From Mesotaenium endlicherianum (taxonomy: Eukaryota > Streptophyta > Zygnematophyceae > Zygnematales > Mesotaeniaceae): DNA of 64,000 bases. The notes under the pieces are model-generated. The model did not search any database, was not told the DNA's origin, and saw only the letters and a list, made by a program, of their open reading frames with translations. Each line of letters begins with the position of its first letter. Position 1 is the stretch's first letter. A program made the translations under genes and the position numbers. This document shows positions 51,345 through 62,113 of the stretch, one piece after another. The stretch covers positions 454,760-518,759 of the forward strand of contig WELA01012483.1 of assembly GCA_009602735.1 (NCBI GenBank). Reading direction: 5' to 3'.

Positions 51345-54300
51345 CAACCTCAACAGCAGGAAAAAGGAGGACGCCAGTAAGTCGTTCTGGGGTGTCTACT
51401 GGCGTGAAGACGAGAACTCACAAGGAGGTTATCCCCAGGAGCCTGCCGAGAAGCAAAGGACGAGACGTTGACAAGCCTATCATCGTGGAAGGAGTGGTCG
51501 ACGGCAACAATGCGAAGTGTATGGTCGACAGTGGCGCAAGTGCAAACTTTGTGCACAAGAAGCTGGTGAAAGAGTGGCGAGTCCCTGTGCAGAAGCATTA
51601 TGAGCCTAAGGAGGCAATTTTGGCAAATGGGCAGAGACTCAAGTGTGGTGCACCTACGGAAGCTATTCACGTGGAAGTAGCGGGGCACCGGAGTAAGGAA
51701 GTTATGGAGCAGGCAGAGTTGGGTCACCATGAGGTGATATTGGGCCGACCATGGCTAAGGAAAGCCAACCCTCAAGTGCACTGGAGCACAGGACAAGTGA
51801 AAGTCCAAGGGCGTGATGGTCGAATGGAGACAGCGAAACAGGTGGAGGTAGATACGACCACAAGTAACTGTCTTCTGTCGAGCCTGCAAGTTAAGAAGCT
51901 ATGCAGGGCGAATCAGGTGAAGGAGATGTACCTTGTTTCGGTGGCCCTGGCCAGGTCATCAGATGGAGCAAGCGTGAATCCTAACAGCCTGGGCGAATGT
52001 ACATCGCCGGAGGAGCAAGTAGTGGTGTCTGATCCCCTTGCTCAGAAGGAGCAGAGCCCAACTGCTCAAGAGAAGAAGCCTGCTGAGATGCCTGCCCAAA
52101 TTAAGGCGCTGTTGGAGGAGTTCAAGTGCGTATTTCCTGAGGAACTACCTGCAGGATTACCTCCACAGAGAGCTATGGAGCACAAGATTGAGTTGGAACC
52201 AGGGAGCAAGCCACCAGTGAGACCCGCCTATCGACAATCGTTTGCGGAGTTGGATGAGTTAAAGAAGCAACTGACGGAGTTATTGGAGAAGGGATTCATC
52301 CGACCCAGCGAGTCTCCATTTGCAGCGCCAGTCTTATTTGTGAAGAAGAAGGATGGGACTATGAGGATGTGTGTCGACTACCGGGCACTCAACAAGGTCA
52401 CCATCAAGAACAGGTACCCACTTCCACGAGTGGACGAGTTGATTGACAGGCTTGTCGGGGCGAAGTATTTCTCGAAGATCGATTTGAGGAGTGGCTATCA
52501 CCAGGTACGGATTGTGGAAGGAGACGTTCAGAAGACTGCTTTCAGAACTCGTTATGGGTTATTCGAGTTCACAGTCATGCCTTTTGGATTGACTAATGCA
52601 CCTGCTACATTTATGGGACTCATGAATAGTATCTTCAGACCCTACTTGGACCAGTTTGTGGTGGTATTTTTGGACGACATCCTGATCTATTCGAAGACCT
52701 TGGAAGAGCATGTGGAGCATCTGAGGAAGGTGTTGGAGGTCTTGAGAGATCAAAAGCTGTATGGGAAGATGAGCAAGTGCGACTTCTCTCTCAATGAAGT
52801 CCAATTTCTTGGACATATAGTGGGAGATGAAGGAGTCAAGGTGGAGCAGAAGAAGGTGCAAGCAGTCAGGGATTGGCTGGTACCTGCTGATATTCATCAA
52901 CTCAGGAGTTTCCTCGGCATGGCGAATTTTTATCGACGTTTCATTGAAGGGTTTGCCAAGGTGTGTGCACCGCTGATGGACATGTTGAAGAAGCAGGAGA
53001 AGTGGCTATGGGGTGACAAGGAGCAGAAGGCTTTTGAGAAGATTAAGGAGATGTTGACACAGGCACCTGTGTTGTCAATTGCAAGTCCAGAACTTCCTTT
53101 CACCATCATCACGGACGCATCAAATTTCGCAGTGGGAGCCATTCTTCTCCAAGACCAGGGAAGAGAATTGCAGCCTGTGGCATATGAGAGCAGGAAGTTG
53201 AGTCCTGCTGAGCAAAACTATGCAGCACACGAGCGGGAGATGTTGGCTATTATCCAGGCTTTGAGGATTTGGCGATGTTATGTGGACGGCCGGAAGGTGT
53301 TCATCAAGACCGTCCACAAGAGCTTGGAGATGTTTATGACGCAACCAACGTTGACACCAAGACAGGCAAGGTGGATGAGGTTTCTGCAACAGTTCGACCA
53401 CAAGATTGAGTATTTACCTGGGAAGATCAACCCTGCAGACGCTTTATTCAGGAGGTGTGACCTTGCAGCTGTCTCGGTCATCCAGGAGAGTATGTACTTC
53501 AAGGAGAAGCTTCAAAGAGGTATTGAGGTGGACCCAGAGTTTGCTGATGGTGGAGCAGCTGAGTCCAACTCAAGTATGCGGAAAAAGGACGGCATATGGT
53601 ATTATGGTGATTCCAAGAGAGTGGTGGTACCTGACATCAAGGAGCTACGAGACTTACTACTTGCGAAGCATCATGACTGCTTATATGCTGGACACTTTGG
53701 AAGCAAGAAGACGGCAAGCGTGCTGAAACGGGAGTACTACTGGAGAAATATGGACAAGGACATCGAGGAGTGGATCAGGAGTTGCGATGCGTGCCAGAGA
53801 AACAAGACACCAAATCAAAAGAAGGGAGGTACATTGCAGCCCCTGCCTATTCCAGAGTATCCTTGGGAGCAGATTGCTATGGACTTCATCACATCGTTAC
53901 CAGTCAGTGGTCAAGGGCACGATGCAATATGGGTTGTGTCTGATAGACTCAGCAAGATGGCTCACTTCATTCCCATGAAGGAGACTTCTACGGCAGCGGA
54001 TGTGGCACGGCTATTCTGTGATCATATTTTCAGGCTACATGGGTTGCCGAAGGTGATTGTTTCAGATCGGGATCCAAGGTTTACTAGCAACTTTTGGCGG
54101 TCATTGTTTACTTTGATGGGGACCAAGTTGAGTATGAGTACTTCCTATCACCCTCAAATAGACGGGCAGAGTGAGAGGCTCAACAGAACTCTGCAAGAGG
54201 TGCTCAGGAGTTTCACTATGGAAGACCCTTCAGAGTGGGACAAGAAGTTACCAGGGTTGGAGTTTGCCTACAACAACAGCATGCAGGGATCCACCAAGAA

Positions 54301-54880
54301 GTCACCATTCGCTATGGTTTATGGGCGAGAAGTATATCATCCAGGGAACATCTTGTTGGAGAAGGCCAAGGAGACTCAGGTTCCTACTACACAAGCTTTT
54401 ATGGAGCAGATGGCCAAGACTTGGGATATGGCGACAGAGAACCTACCTTTCACGAGCAAGAGAAAACTGCGGGCACGGTTTACAGGTTCCTTTGTGGTGC
54501 TCAAGCAGGTGAATCCAGTGACCTACAAGTTGGAGCTTTCTTCAGGCTGGCGTATCCATGATGTGGTCTATGTCAGTTGTTTGCGGCCATACGTTGACTC
54601 GAATGAAGGACATCCAGGACGACTACCTACACCGCCACCACCGGTCGAGATCGATGATGTATTGGAGTATGAGGTGGAGGCGATTGTCGACGATCGACGA
54701 GTCAAGCGAGGTCAACGACTTGTTCAAGAGTATCTGGTCAAGTGGAAGGGCTACCATGCGGACGACAACACTTGGGAGCCAGAGGCCAACTTGACTCATT
54801 GTAAGAGTAAGTTGAGACGTTATCTGCAGAATGCGTCGAGGACGTCGCATCTTGAGGAGGGGGATGATGTAAGGTCATAG
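51345..54880 (+). pseudogene. pol: Copy 3 pol: open but catalytically compromised
   Basis: The frame is open from upstream of 51345 to 54880 with protease (VDSGAS), RT (FLDDILIYS intact), RNase H, integrase (DDE intact) and chromodomain. Two lesions stand out. The RNase H motif IKTDHKSL is IKTVHKSL, which replaces a catalytic Asp (codon 53312-53314). A 99-base in-frame deletion after 54433 removes 33 residues between the integrase core and the GPF/Y module. The frame reads open upstream only because of the 7-bp deletion in gag. Confidence 0.92.
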
Positions 54881-55612
54881 GTTTATAAAGTGCATATTTG
54901 AGTGTTAGGAAAGTATGTTTTGACTGTATATTAGTATAGAGTGCATTTCTGTGGTCATTTTGATATAAAGTTCATCAAATTTGGTCAAGTATTGAGAGAG
55001 TTACAGATTTCTGAAGTTTAATTAGTTTTGAGGTTGGTTGACGACTGTCCTCAATTTGCGGTGAGCGCGACCGTCGGATTGACCGACAGCGTCGAGCGAT
55101 CTGGCCCGTTAGAATGAACACGAACCTTCACGTAAGTTTGGCTGACGCGGAGTGCCGACTAGGTCGATTTACCTAGAAGTTTCGGTTTAGCCTAGCGCGT
55201 CTAAGATAGAATATTCTAGTAATGTCGATGCATGTATGTGGACGTCAATTTGGCCCGACACGTCAGATTAGACTGATCTGGCTTACTCACGAATTATCTG
55301 GAAGGGACGATTTGACGAACACTTGACGAAAATCCGTAGCTTCCTCCTAGAGAGGTGAACTTAGGCAGAAAATTATGAATAGGCATAACTTCTTTGTTTC
55401 TTAGGAGTTTTCACTTCTGTAAATTTCTACGGGTTTGTAATGACAAGGCCTTTCATCCTACATCATTTGTGAGCAGTTTCTTGCTACTCAAAATGTTGAG
55501 TAATTTTCCTAAGCTTTGTTAGTGATATGCCGCTGCACTCTCTAGTATGATGGCAACTAGTTCCTTTCCTCGTGAGTCACTACGCTTCCACTAGGGCACC
55601 TTGCCCCTTTCA
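54868..55612 (+). repeat. 3' LTR of chromovirus copy 3
   Basis: The LTR is 745 bp. It differs from the 5' LTR of the same element at many sites, already within the first 100 bases, which is inconsistent with one undisturbed insertion. Confidence 0.92.
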
Positions 55613-55919
55613 ATGAGAGATCACGTGCAGAATAGCTCGCTATGCCATTTGCCAAATATTAATCCTACAGTTAAGGCTGTGCTCGAGGAATTGGTGCCAG
55701 CCACGCCTTGTGCCAGCTGCAAAGTGCTGGATGATCAAGAAGCAATGGTAACCTGCGATAAGTGTAGTGCCCGTTGGCACACCTTTTGCATTGGTGAAGA
55801 AGAGATTATGGCAGAACGGTGAGGATGTCCTGACTGCCTTCCTAAAACTCTCAGCCGCAGAGCTAGGAGATAGAAGCTTTCAGCAAAAAGGCAGGGACGC
55901 CTCAGCTGAAAGGGAGGGG
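55613..55919 (+). pseudogene. Family 3 pol C-terminus: PHD finger, then polypurine tract
   Basis: The frame gives RDHVQNSSLCHLPN, aligned with KDHTKNCGPRHLPN in copy B, then a PHD finger (CASC, CDKC, WHTFC, CPDC). The conserved Trp codon before the last Cys pair is TGA (55820-55822). The purine tract TGAAAGGGAGGGG (about 55907-55919) leads directly into X1. The shared PHD finger shows that it predates the split between family 3 and the methyltransferase family. Confidence 0.87.
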
Positions 55920-56264
55920 TGTAAGGGAAACTAAGGAGAAGCTAACTTTTCAAAAATTTCTACCTAGTGTTGGTAGTGTGGATGGAGGAACTGGTTGAGC
56001 ATGGGAAGCACTGAGTGTTGGATGCTTCACCGCATGATGCAAGTGCAGGAAGACCACGAATGGGTCAACCCACAGCTAGTCTGCCACCGACACACGTGCG
56101 AAGGTCGATCACCTCGGTCGATTTCCCACGTGCAGCAACGCACCGACCAAACGACCAGGAAATCTCCGTACGCGAGAAGGAGCGCCGACACGTCGACCAG
56201 GTTGAAGGCACACGTGCTGTGAAGCCACGCACGTGCCAGGGGTCCGACGCTGTTAGGCACAACA
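55920..56264 (+). repeat. X1, 345-bp repeat at the 3' end of family 3
   Basis: It begins TGTAAGGGAAACT after the polypurine tract and ends GTTAGGCACAACA. It matches X2 (58311-58655), also 345 bp, with scattered differences. It is joined to Y through two bases (AC), giving CAACA-AC-TGTTG, an inverted junction like GACA-GC-TGTC in copy B. Confidence 0.85.
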
Positions 56265-56266
56265 AC

Positions 56267-58310
56267 TGTTGCGACTGCTATCCACTTAACGGTGCCGCAC
56301 GCGCAGCGCAAGTCACGGCCGCCCAGGTACGAAAAGTCAGCGTTGACTTATCGACTAAAGGACTGAGTTATCTTAGTCAGCGATTATGTCAAATTCGTCA
56401 TCACTGTCAAAGTGGTCACGACACGTCAAATTCCACACTTAGGGATGGAAGGGGATTTGGACGGAGTAGTCAGCCGAAAGGCTAGGGGCCTGGAACAGCA
56501 ATGAGCCAGCCCAACAAGTGCCAAGTAAGGTACTGATCAATTGGCTATCTAAGCCAAGTACAGCAGGGATGTTGCAGAGGCGTTGTGTGCCACCTCGGCC
56601 AAGGCCCTCGAGTGACTAGCCACGGCTTCAGCGTTCATCTCAAACGCTGCCTGTCGCCAGCCACATAGGCGTGATTGTCAGTTGAAAGGCTAAGCAGTCA
56701 CGCGCGACAGTCACAAGGCGTGCATGCATGCTAAGTGACAACTTTTGAAGCTGTTTGAGGGCTGCTCGGTAAGGACGGCATGCAAGCTAGGCGCTGTGAC
56801 TTAGCACTGGCATTCTTGAGAGAGGATAATATGTGGTGCTTGCAAAAGGCACAAGTCTTGCCTGAAACTGCCTCATTCTTGCTCGCATCATTGTCAAGGA
56901 AGCTGAAGGAGCACAGGTTCAGAAGAAAAGGAGAAGAAGGAGCGCAAAGAAGAAGGAGTTTTCAAGGCCACGGAAGAGCCGAAACGCCACGCTTCTGCCG
57001 ACGTTGGAAGGTTTCTTCTCAAGTGTATCATAGAAAGGTTAGACCTCAGGAGTTTCCAAGAGGGGATCTTGCTGTTAGAATGTAGAGAGCTGCAAAATAG
57101 AATCTGTCAGGAGATTAGCACAGATTTGGGTCAAACACCACAAGCGTGCAAAAGCCACTTAAAGTGGTGAGTGCTGTGTTAGTTTCCAAGTTCTCAGAAG
57201 TCTCATTTGTCGAATTGCTGATAGCAAGAGCAATATTAACAAGTAAAGCTCTTAGTGAAGAACCGAGTGTGCCCAGCCAAGCAGTGAAAAATTGTCAAGG
57301 CGCGTCGTTGAGCGAAGAGCTCAGACCAGGCCAGCATAGATGTGCAGTTTCAGAGTTTTGTAAGCTGTGACTTTGTGAAAGTTAAGTGTAAGGTCATAAG
57401 TTTATAAAGTGCATTTTTGAGTTTCATAAAAGTATGTTCTGATTGTATAGTAGTGTAGAGTGCATTTTTGTGGTCATTTTGATATAAAGTTCATCGAATT
57501 TGGTTAAGTATTGAGAGAGTTACGGAGTTCCGAAGTCTAATTAGTTTGAGGTCAGTTGACGACTGTCCTTAATTCGTGGTGAGCGCGACCGTCGGATTGA
57601 CCGACAGCGTCGAGCGATCTGGGCCGTTAGAGTGAATTCGAAACTTCACGTAAGTTCGGCTGACGCGGAGTGCCGACTAGGTCGATTTACCTAGAAGTTC
57701 CGGATTAGCCTAGCGCGTCTAAGTTAGTATATTCTAGATATTTCGATGCATGCATGTGGATTTCGATGCATGCATGTGGATGTCAAATCGGCCCGACACG
57801 TCAAATGAGACTGATCTGGCTTTCTCATGAATATTTTGGAAGGGACGATTTGACAAACACTTAGGAAAATCCGTTGCTAAGCGGGCCTCCCGCTTAGGGG
57901 CGAGCGGCCGTCGTAGAAAACCATGAATAGACATAACTACTTCATTTCTTATCAATTTTCACTTCTGTAAATTTCTATGGGTTTGTAATGACAAAGCCTT
58001 CCATCCTACATCGTTTGTGAGCAGTTTCTTGCTACTCAAAATGTTGAGTAATTTTCCTAAGCTTTCTTAGTGATCTGCCGCTGCACTCTTTAGTATGATT
58101 GCAACTAGTTCTTTTCCTTGTGAGTCACTACGCTTCCACTAGGGCACTCTGCCCCTTTCATTAAGCGAAAGCCTTGAAGGGCGATTTTCTCTGAATCTGG
58201 CCTTGCCTGTTAAGTTGCTTAGACGTAATTTTTGCAAACTACAAACTTGTGCATTTTGTAAATTCTCAACTTGGGCGAAGCCTGTGTGGAAGTAAGACGC
58301 TTCTGTCCTT
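56267..58310 (+). repeat. Y, long repeat segment of family 3 (interrupted by a solo LTR)
   Basis: Without the solo LTR and its duplicated TTAAG, Y is about 1265 bp. It begins TGTTGCGACTGC and ends CTTCTGTCCTT, so it does not end in CA. Its position corresponds to A2 of copy B. The matching 5' copy of Y was not found in the window. Short frames within it (for example 56780-57085) look like noise. Confidence 0.7.
57387..58160 (+). mobile_element. Solo LTR of the chromovirus family
   Basis: This 774-bp LTR runs TGTAAGGTCATAAG to CTGCCCCTTTCA and is flanked by TTAAG on both sides (57382-57386 and 58161-58165). A tandem repeat of TTTCGATGCATGCATGTGGA near 57740-57780 accounts for part of the extra length. 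It arose by LTR-LTR recombination after insertion into Y. Confidence 0.93.
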
Positions 58311-58655
58311 TGTAAGGGAAACTGAAGATAAGCTCACTTTTCGAAAATTTCTACTAAGTGTTGGTAGTGTGGAATGAGGAATTGGTTGAGCATGGGAAGC
58401 ACTGAGTGTGGGATACTTCACTTCATGTTTCAAATGCAGGATGACCAGGAATGGGTCAACCCCCAGCTAGTCTGCCACCGACACACGTGCAAAGCTCAAT
58501 CAACCTGGTCGATTCCCCACGTGCAGCAACGCACCGACCAAACGACCAAGGAATCCCCGCACGCGAGAAGGATCGCCAACACGTTGACCAGGTTGAAGGC
58601 ACACGTGCTGAGAAGCCACGCACAGTTGAGGGGTCCGACGCTGTTAGGCACGACA
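58311..58655 (+). repeat. X2, terminal 345-bp repeat of family 3
   Basis: It matches X1 in length and sequence and ends GGCACGACA. The last 8 bases GCACGACA are identical to the end of B2 in copy B. Beyond 58655 the similarity to X1/Y stops at once, as expected at an element end. The following TAAA may be a target duplication, but the other end is not in the window. Confidence 0.82.
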
Positions 58656-60090
58656 TAAACACTTCCAAATGAAATCAAGGGTGGAATTCAAGGTGTCGTT
58701 GACGCCTTCAATACCCGTTGTCAATGACCTCAAAACACACATCAAAAAATTCATTGCTCTCTATACTAGTAGATTAACATCCTCTCGCATCCACACAATG
58801 ATTATCAAGGGCCTTGTGCGAAAAGAACAAATGAGTTGGCTGAGCACGCGCTCAAGTACATGCTAAAGCGCCCTAATAAAAATCCAAGAGTGAAACAAAC
58901 AGGCACGCAGGCGAAAGCCCAATTTTTCATTCACAATTCAAGATGTAGGCATACATTTCTCTCGTACTTTATAGGGCCTCAAGAGTGCTCTTGCATTCGA
59001 TTGGAAAAACCAACGCAAGACAGACATAACAAAAAAGCACAATTATTCACAACAGCCTTGCATTGCCAAAACAATACTTACTAAGACCTAAGCAGTTGCA
59101 ATCACCAAAAGAGCGGTAAACTATGCAATGCATGCAGCCACACGCACACAAACAAAATATTGCCAGGACTTCTTTGAAACTTTAGTTATTTTATGTCAAA
59201 TACATAAAAGAAATCGTCAAAAAAATATCGATCACAAAGAACACAAGAAGAGGCAAACGAAAGTGCACTAAGCGCACGAACTCATGAACCAGAAAAACCA
59301 GGAAAGTGCCAGTGCAGCATACTAACTTAGACGTTAACCCAAAGTTATGCAATATGCAAATAACAACCTAGTAATGATCGACTGTTTTGAATGTAAAATC
59401 ACATTCGCAAGCCATAAACTCAGGCACCAAAATCACGTTATATCCAGGAAAAGAATGACACCAAACAGTTGCTAACTAAGGACAATCAGTTCCCGCAAAT
59501 GCAGCAAGTGACAAGCATGTTTTCGGCTAAATAAGCAGCAAATTATGAATTAAATAATGACCCTGCATGTTCTTATGCATCTATTAATGCAGCAATACGG
59601 TGCATCGTAGTTTGTGGCAAAAAGAAGAGTCGTTTGCAATTTTCTACTGAATGCAATTTCTTGTGATTATCTTCAACAGAGACTCTCAATTGACACCTTT
59701 ACCTACACCTTTACCTACGATTCCAACTTTGAGCAACGTCAAAGAATGGACGGTTATAATGGGTTATATTGACTATTAAGGTATAATACTTTTATATAAA
59801 GGAGGAGCGATCTGGCTCGCATCGCTCCAGATATTGCTGTATATCTGGTTGTTCGTTCTTTATGGAGGTACACACTTATTTCCGATGCGAATCTCTCTGC
59901 GTTGTAACTCGTGCATTGTCGATGTTCAGTTGTAATGCAGATCCATCATAGGCTGTTGCTCTCGAGGGCTGAGCTCGGATTCCCTCACTCTCAAAAGGTG
60001 GCACCGTAGGCAGAGCACCAATTCCATCAAGCACCTTTCCATGTTGCACCTACCCCACGAGGACGACTAGTAGCAGGACGACTAGTAGTA
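58656..60090. other. Intergenic, AT-rich DNA
   Basis: No convincing gene is seen; frames of 65-82 codons at 58669-59084 have no known motif. Near 59790-59835 a TATA-like TTTATATAAAGG is followed by the inverted repeat GGAGCGAT/ATCGCTCC, which could be a promoter or part of an old LTR. TTTACCTACACC is duplicated near 59697-59715. Confidence 0.4.
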
Positions 60091-60094
60091 GGAC

Positions 60095-61275
60095 TCGAAA
60101 AGGAGCTGATTTGTGGATTCCAGTATGTGCAATAGTTTTGTTGTCGTCAGTATGGCGCCTCGCACGGAAACTTTGTGAGGGTAAAATCAAGATAGGCCCT
60201 CGTTCGTGTCTCAAGTGACGCTCTGCGGGCAGCCCTTTCGCGACCGCCATAAAGAAGAGCTTTGCCATTAGTTATTCCTCTTTTTCTCTTAGACATTGAG
60301 TGTGCCCTTAAGGCGCTGTTCTTGAGCGGCCATGGCGAGGAGAAGCGAGTCAGAGCCTTGCCTAGGCCGCGAGCTTGTCATGGGTTCGTGGGAGAGGGCG
60401 CTTTCTCTTGTGGGGTCAAAAGCTTGGGAGCGCACGCTGGTAGGCAGCTATGGCCGCTTATCGTTGCAGGCGGCCATGGCGCCTGCTTGTTTGACGATGC
60501 TAGAGAAGGGTTCGGAAAGGGGAGGGAGAAGCCAGTGTGGAGGGATATAAGATCGTTAGCGTCAAAATGGAGCTTCGACAGCGTTCGCGCTATTTTGACG
60601 ATTTTTTTGTCGCGATTGTTAGGAAGGCCTTTATGAGGGAGTCGGTCCCCTCGCGAACTTCGATTTTGATCGAGTATGTATGGTAGTTATTGTTGTCAGT
60701 AAGGCGCCCCTCACATAACTCTTGTGAGGGGGAAGTCAGTAAGGGCCCTCGCTCGTGTGAGCGCTGGCCCGTACGCATTCGAAATCGGAACCACGCGAAA
60801 GCATTTGTCGTAAACGCTTTTTCTGTGCGGTCCCAGCGCGGCCCGCCCTTTTGCGACCGCCATAATTTAGGGCTTGGCCATAACATTATCCTCTTCGCTT
60901 TCGCTTAGGCAGTGCGTCCTTGGGGTGCTTTTCGTGAGCGGCCATGGCGAGGAGGAGCGAGTTGGAGCCTCGCCTGGGCCGCGAGGTAGCTCGCCATGGG
61001 GTCGTGGGAGAGGGCGCTCTTCCTCGCTGGAAGGGTTCGTTGGGTAGAGAGGTCGGGAGCGCCTGTTGCTGGGCAGCCATGGCCGCTTGTCGTTGCAGGC
61101 GGCCATGGCCGTGTGCCATTTTTGAAGGTGTTAGAGAGAGAGGGGGGTTAAGGGGGAGGAGGCATGGTGGAGGGAGGGAGGGAGGGAGGGTCGTTAGCGT
61201 CGACTTCGAGCGCCGACAGCGTTTGCGCGGTTTTGACGCTTTAATTTGTCGCGATCGTTCGGCGGGTTTGTGAGG
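60095..61275 (+). repeat. Diverged tandem duplication, two units of about 560-600 bp
   Basis: Unit 1 (about 60095-60655) and unit 2 (about 60665-61275) share, in the same order, a GTTGTTGTCRGTA.GGCGCC start, CGACCGCCATAA, GAGCGGCCATGGCGAGGAG, GTGGGAGAGGGCGCT, TCGTTGCAGGCGGCCATGG, GTTAGCGTC and TTTGTCGCGAT blocks. Frames within them are not conserved between units (124 codons in unit 1, 109 in unit 2), so a protein is doubtful. It may be a duplicated non-coding gene, promoter or small transposon. Confidence 0.65.
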
Positions 61276-62113
61276 GAACGATAATATTGAAAGAGTATGT
61301 GGTATAGATTCTAGAATTGGACCCAAAGAATACGATGGTTTTCCAACAGCAGGTCAACAAAGCTTCAGTTTTGGAGTTAGGGAGCCGCGGGAAGACTGTC
61401 ACGTGGGGCATTCGCGTGGCTGGTGAGCTTTGACTGGCTTTGACAGCCCGTCAATGTGTGGTTGACTTTTGGTACTCGCAGCAAACAGACACGAATGGCG
61501 CGAGCAATGCATCTGAAAAGTCGTTGCAGATCGTTGTGCCTCGTTGGTTGTGCTGTTGAATATCACTCTATACAACTCTTTTGGTGGAAACATGCACCTA
61601 CATGCTCCAACATGGACCAGTTCACAATAGTTCAACTAGCTCCGCCACGCTCCGCAAGTTCAATTGGCAGGAAGCAGTTTATGAGGACATGTCAACGGGT
61701 CAACCGTCTGCAACCGTCAGCAACTTCAGTCTCAGAGGCAAGTTTGAACAGAAGTCAGGGTGCAGTGACGAGCGGCATTGGCACTCCCTGTACCACCCTG
61801 TACACATGCACCACTTCCGAGCTCGTCTCTGGAAGGAAGTATAGGCTTTACATCAGAGCGGGCCTTCACCCGAGGTTCTAAAATTTTGGGAGAAACGCGA
61901 CGTCCTAGGCAGTAGGTGTTATACCTAACACTTCCCTTCCTCCAAGTAGTTGCCCTTCGCAGAAACGTTACAGTATGCCTCCTTCATCGTATGTACCTGA
62001 GCGCTGATGCGTGTGCAAGGAGTTGAGGCCCATACTCTTCGTATCTCACTACTAGCTGCACTGTTTATGTTATTCACTCACTGGGCTTGATGGAGTTTGA
62101 ATGACTTTGAAAC
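61276..62113 (+). other. Upstream region of MHX
   Basis: A 141-codon frame (61456-61881) is Ser/Arg/Cys-rich with no known motif and is probably chance. The likely promoter and 5' UTR of MHX lie here. No clear TATA box was identified. Confidence 0.4.

Larger units (their letters stand above)
49575..55612 (+). mobile_element. Chromovirus copy 3, recombinant and defective
   Basis: The LTRs are 744 and 745 bp but clearly different from each other, and the flanks (CGCT before, ATGAG after) show no duplication. Gag and the 5' LTR resemble copy 1, including its TAG and 7-bp zinc-knuckle deletion, while pol from the protease on resembles copy 2. The element flanks sit in family 3 RNase H on the left and the family 3 PHD region on the right, with the family 3 integrase deleted. 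This fits ectopic recombination between two chromoviruses inserted in family 3 DNA. Confidence 0.88.

Noticed and set aside
61456-61881. 141-codon frame upstream of MHX as a gene
   Set aside because: Unusual Cys/Ser/Arg composition, no motif, and overlapping frames of similar quality.
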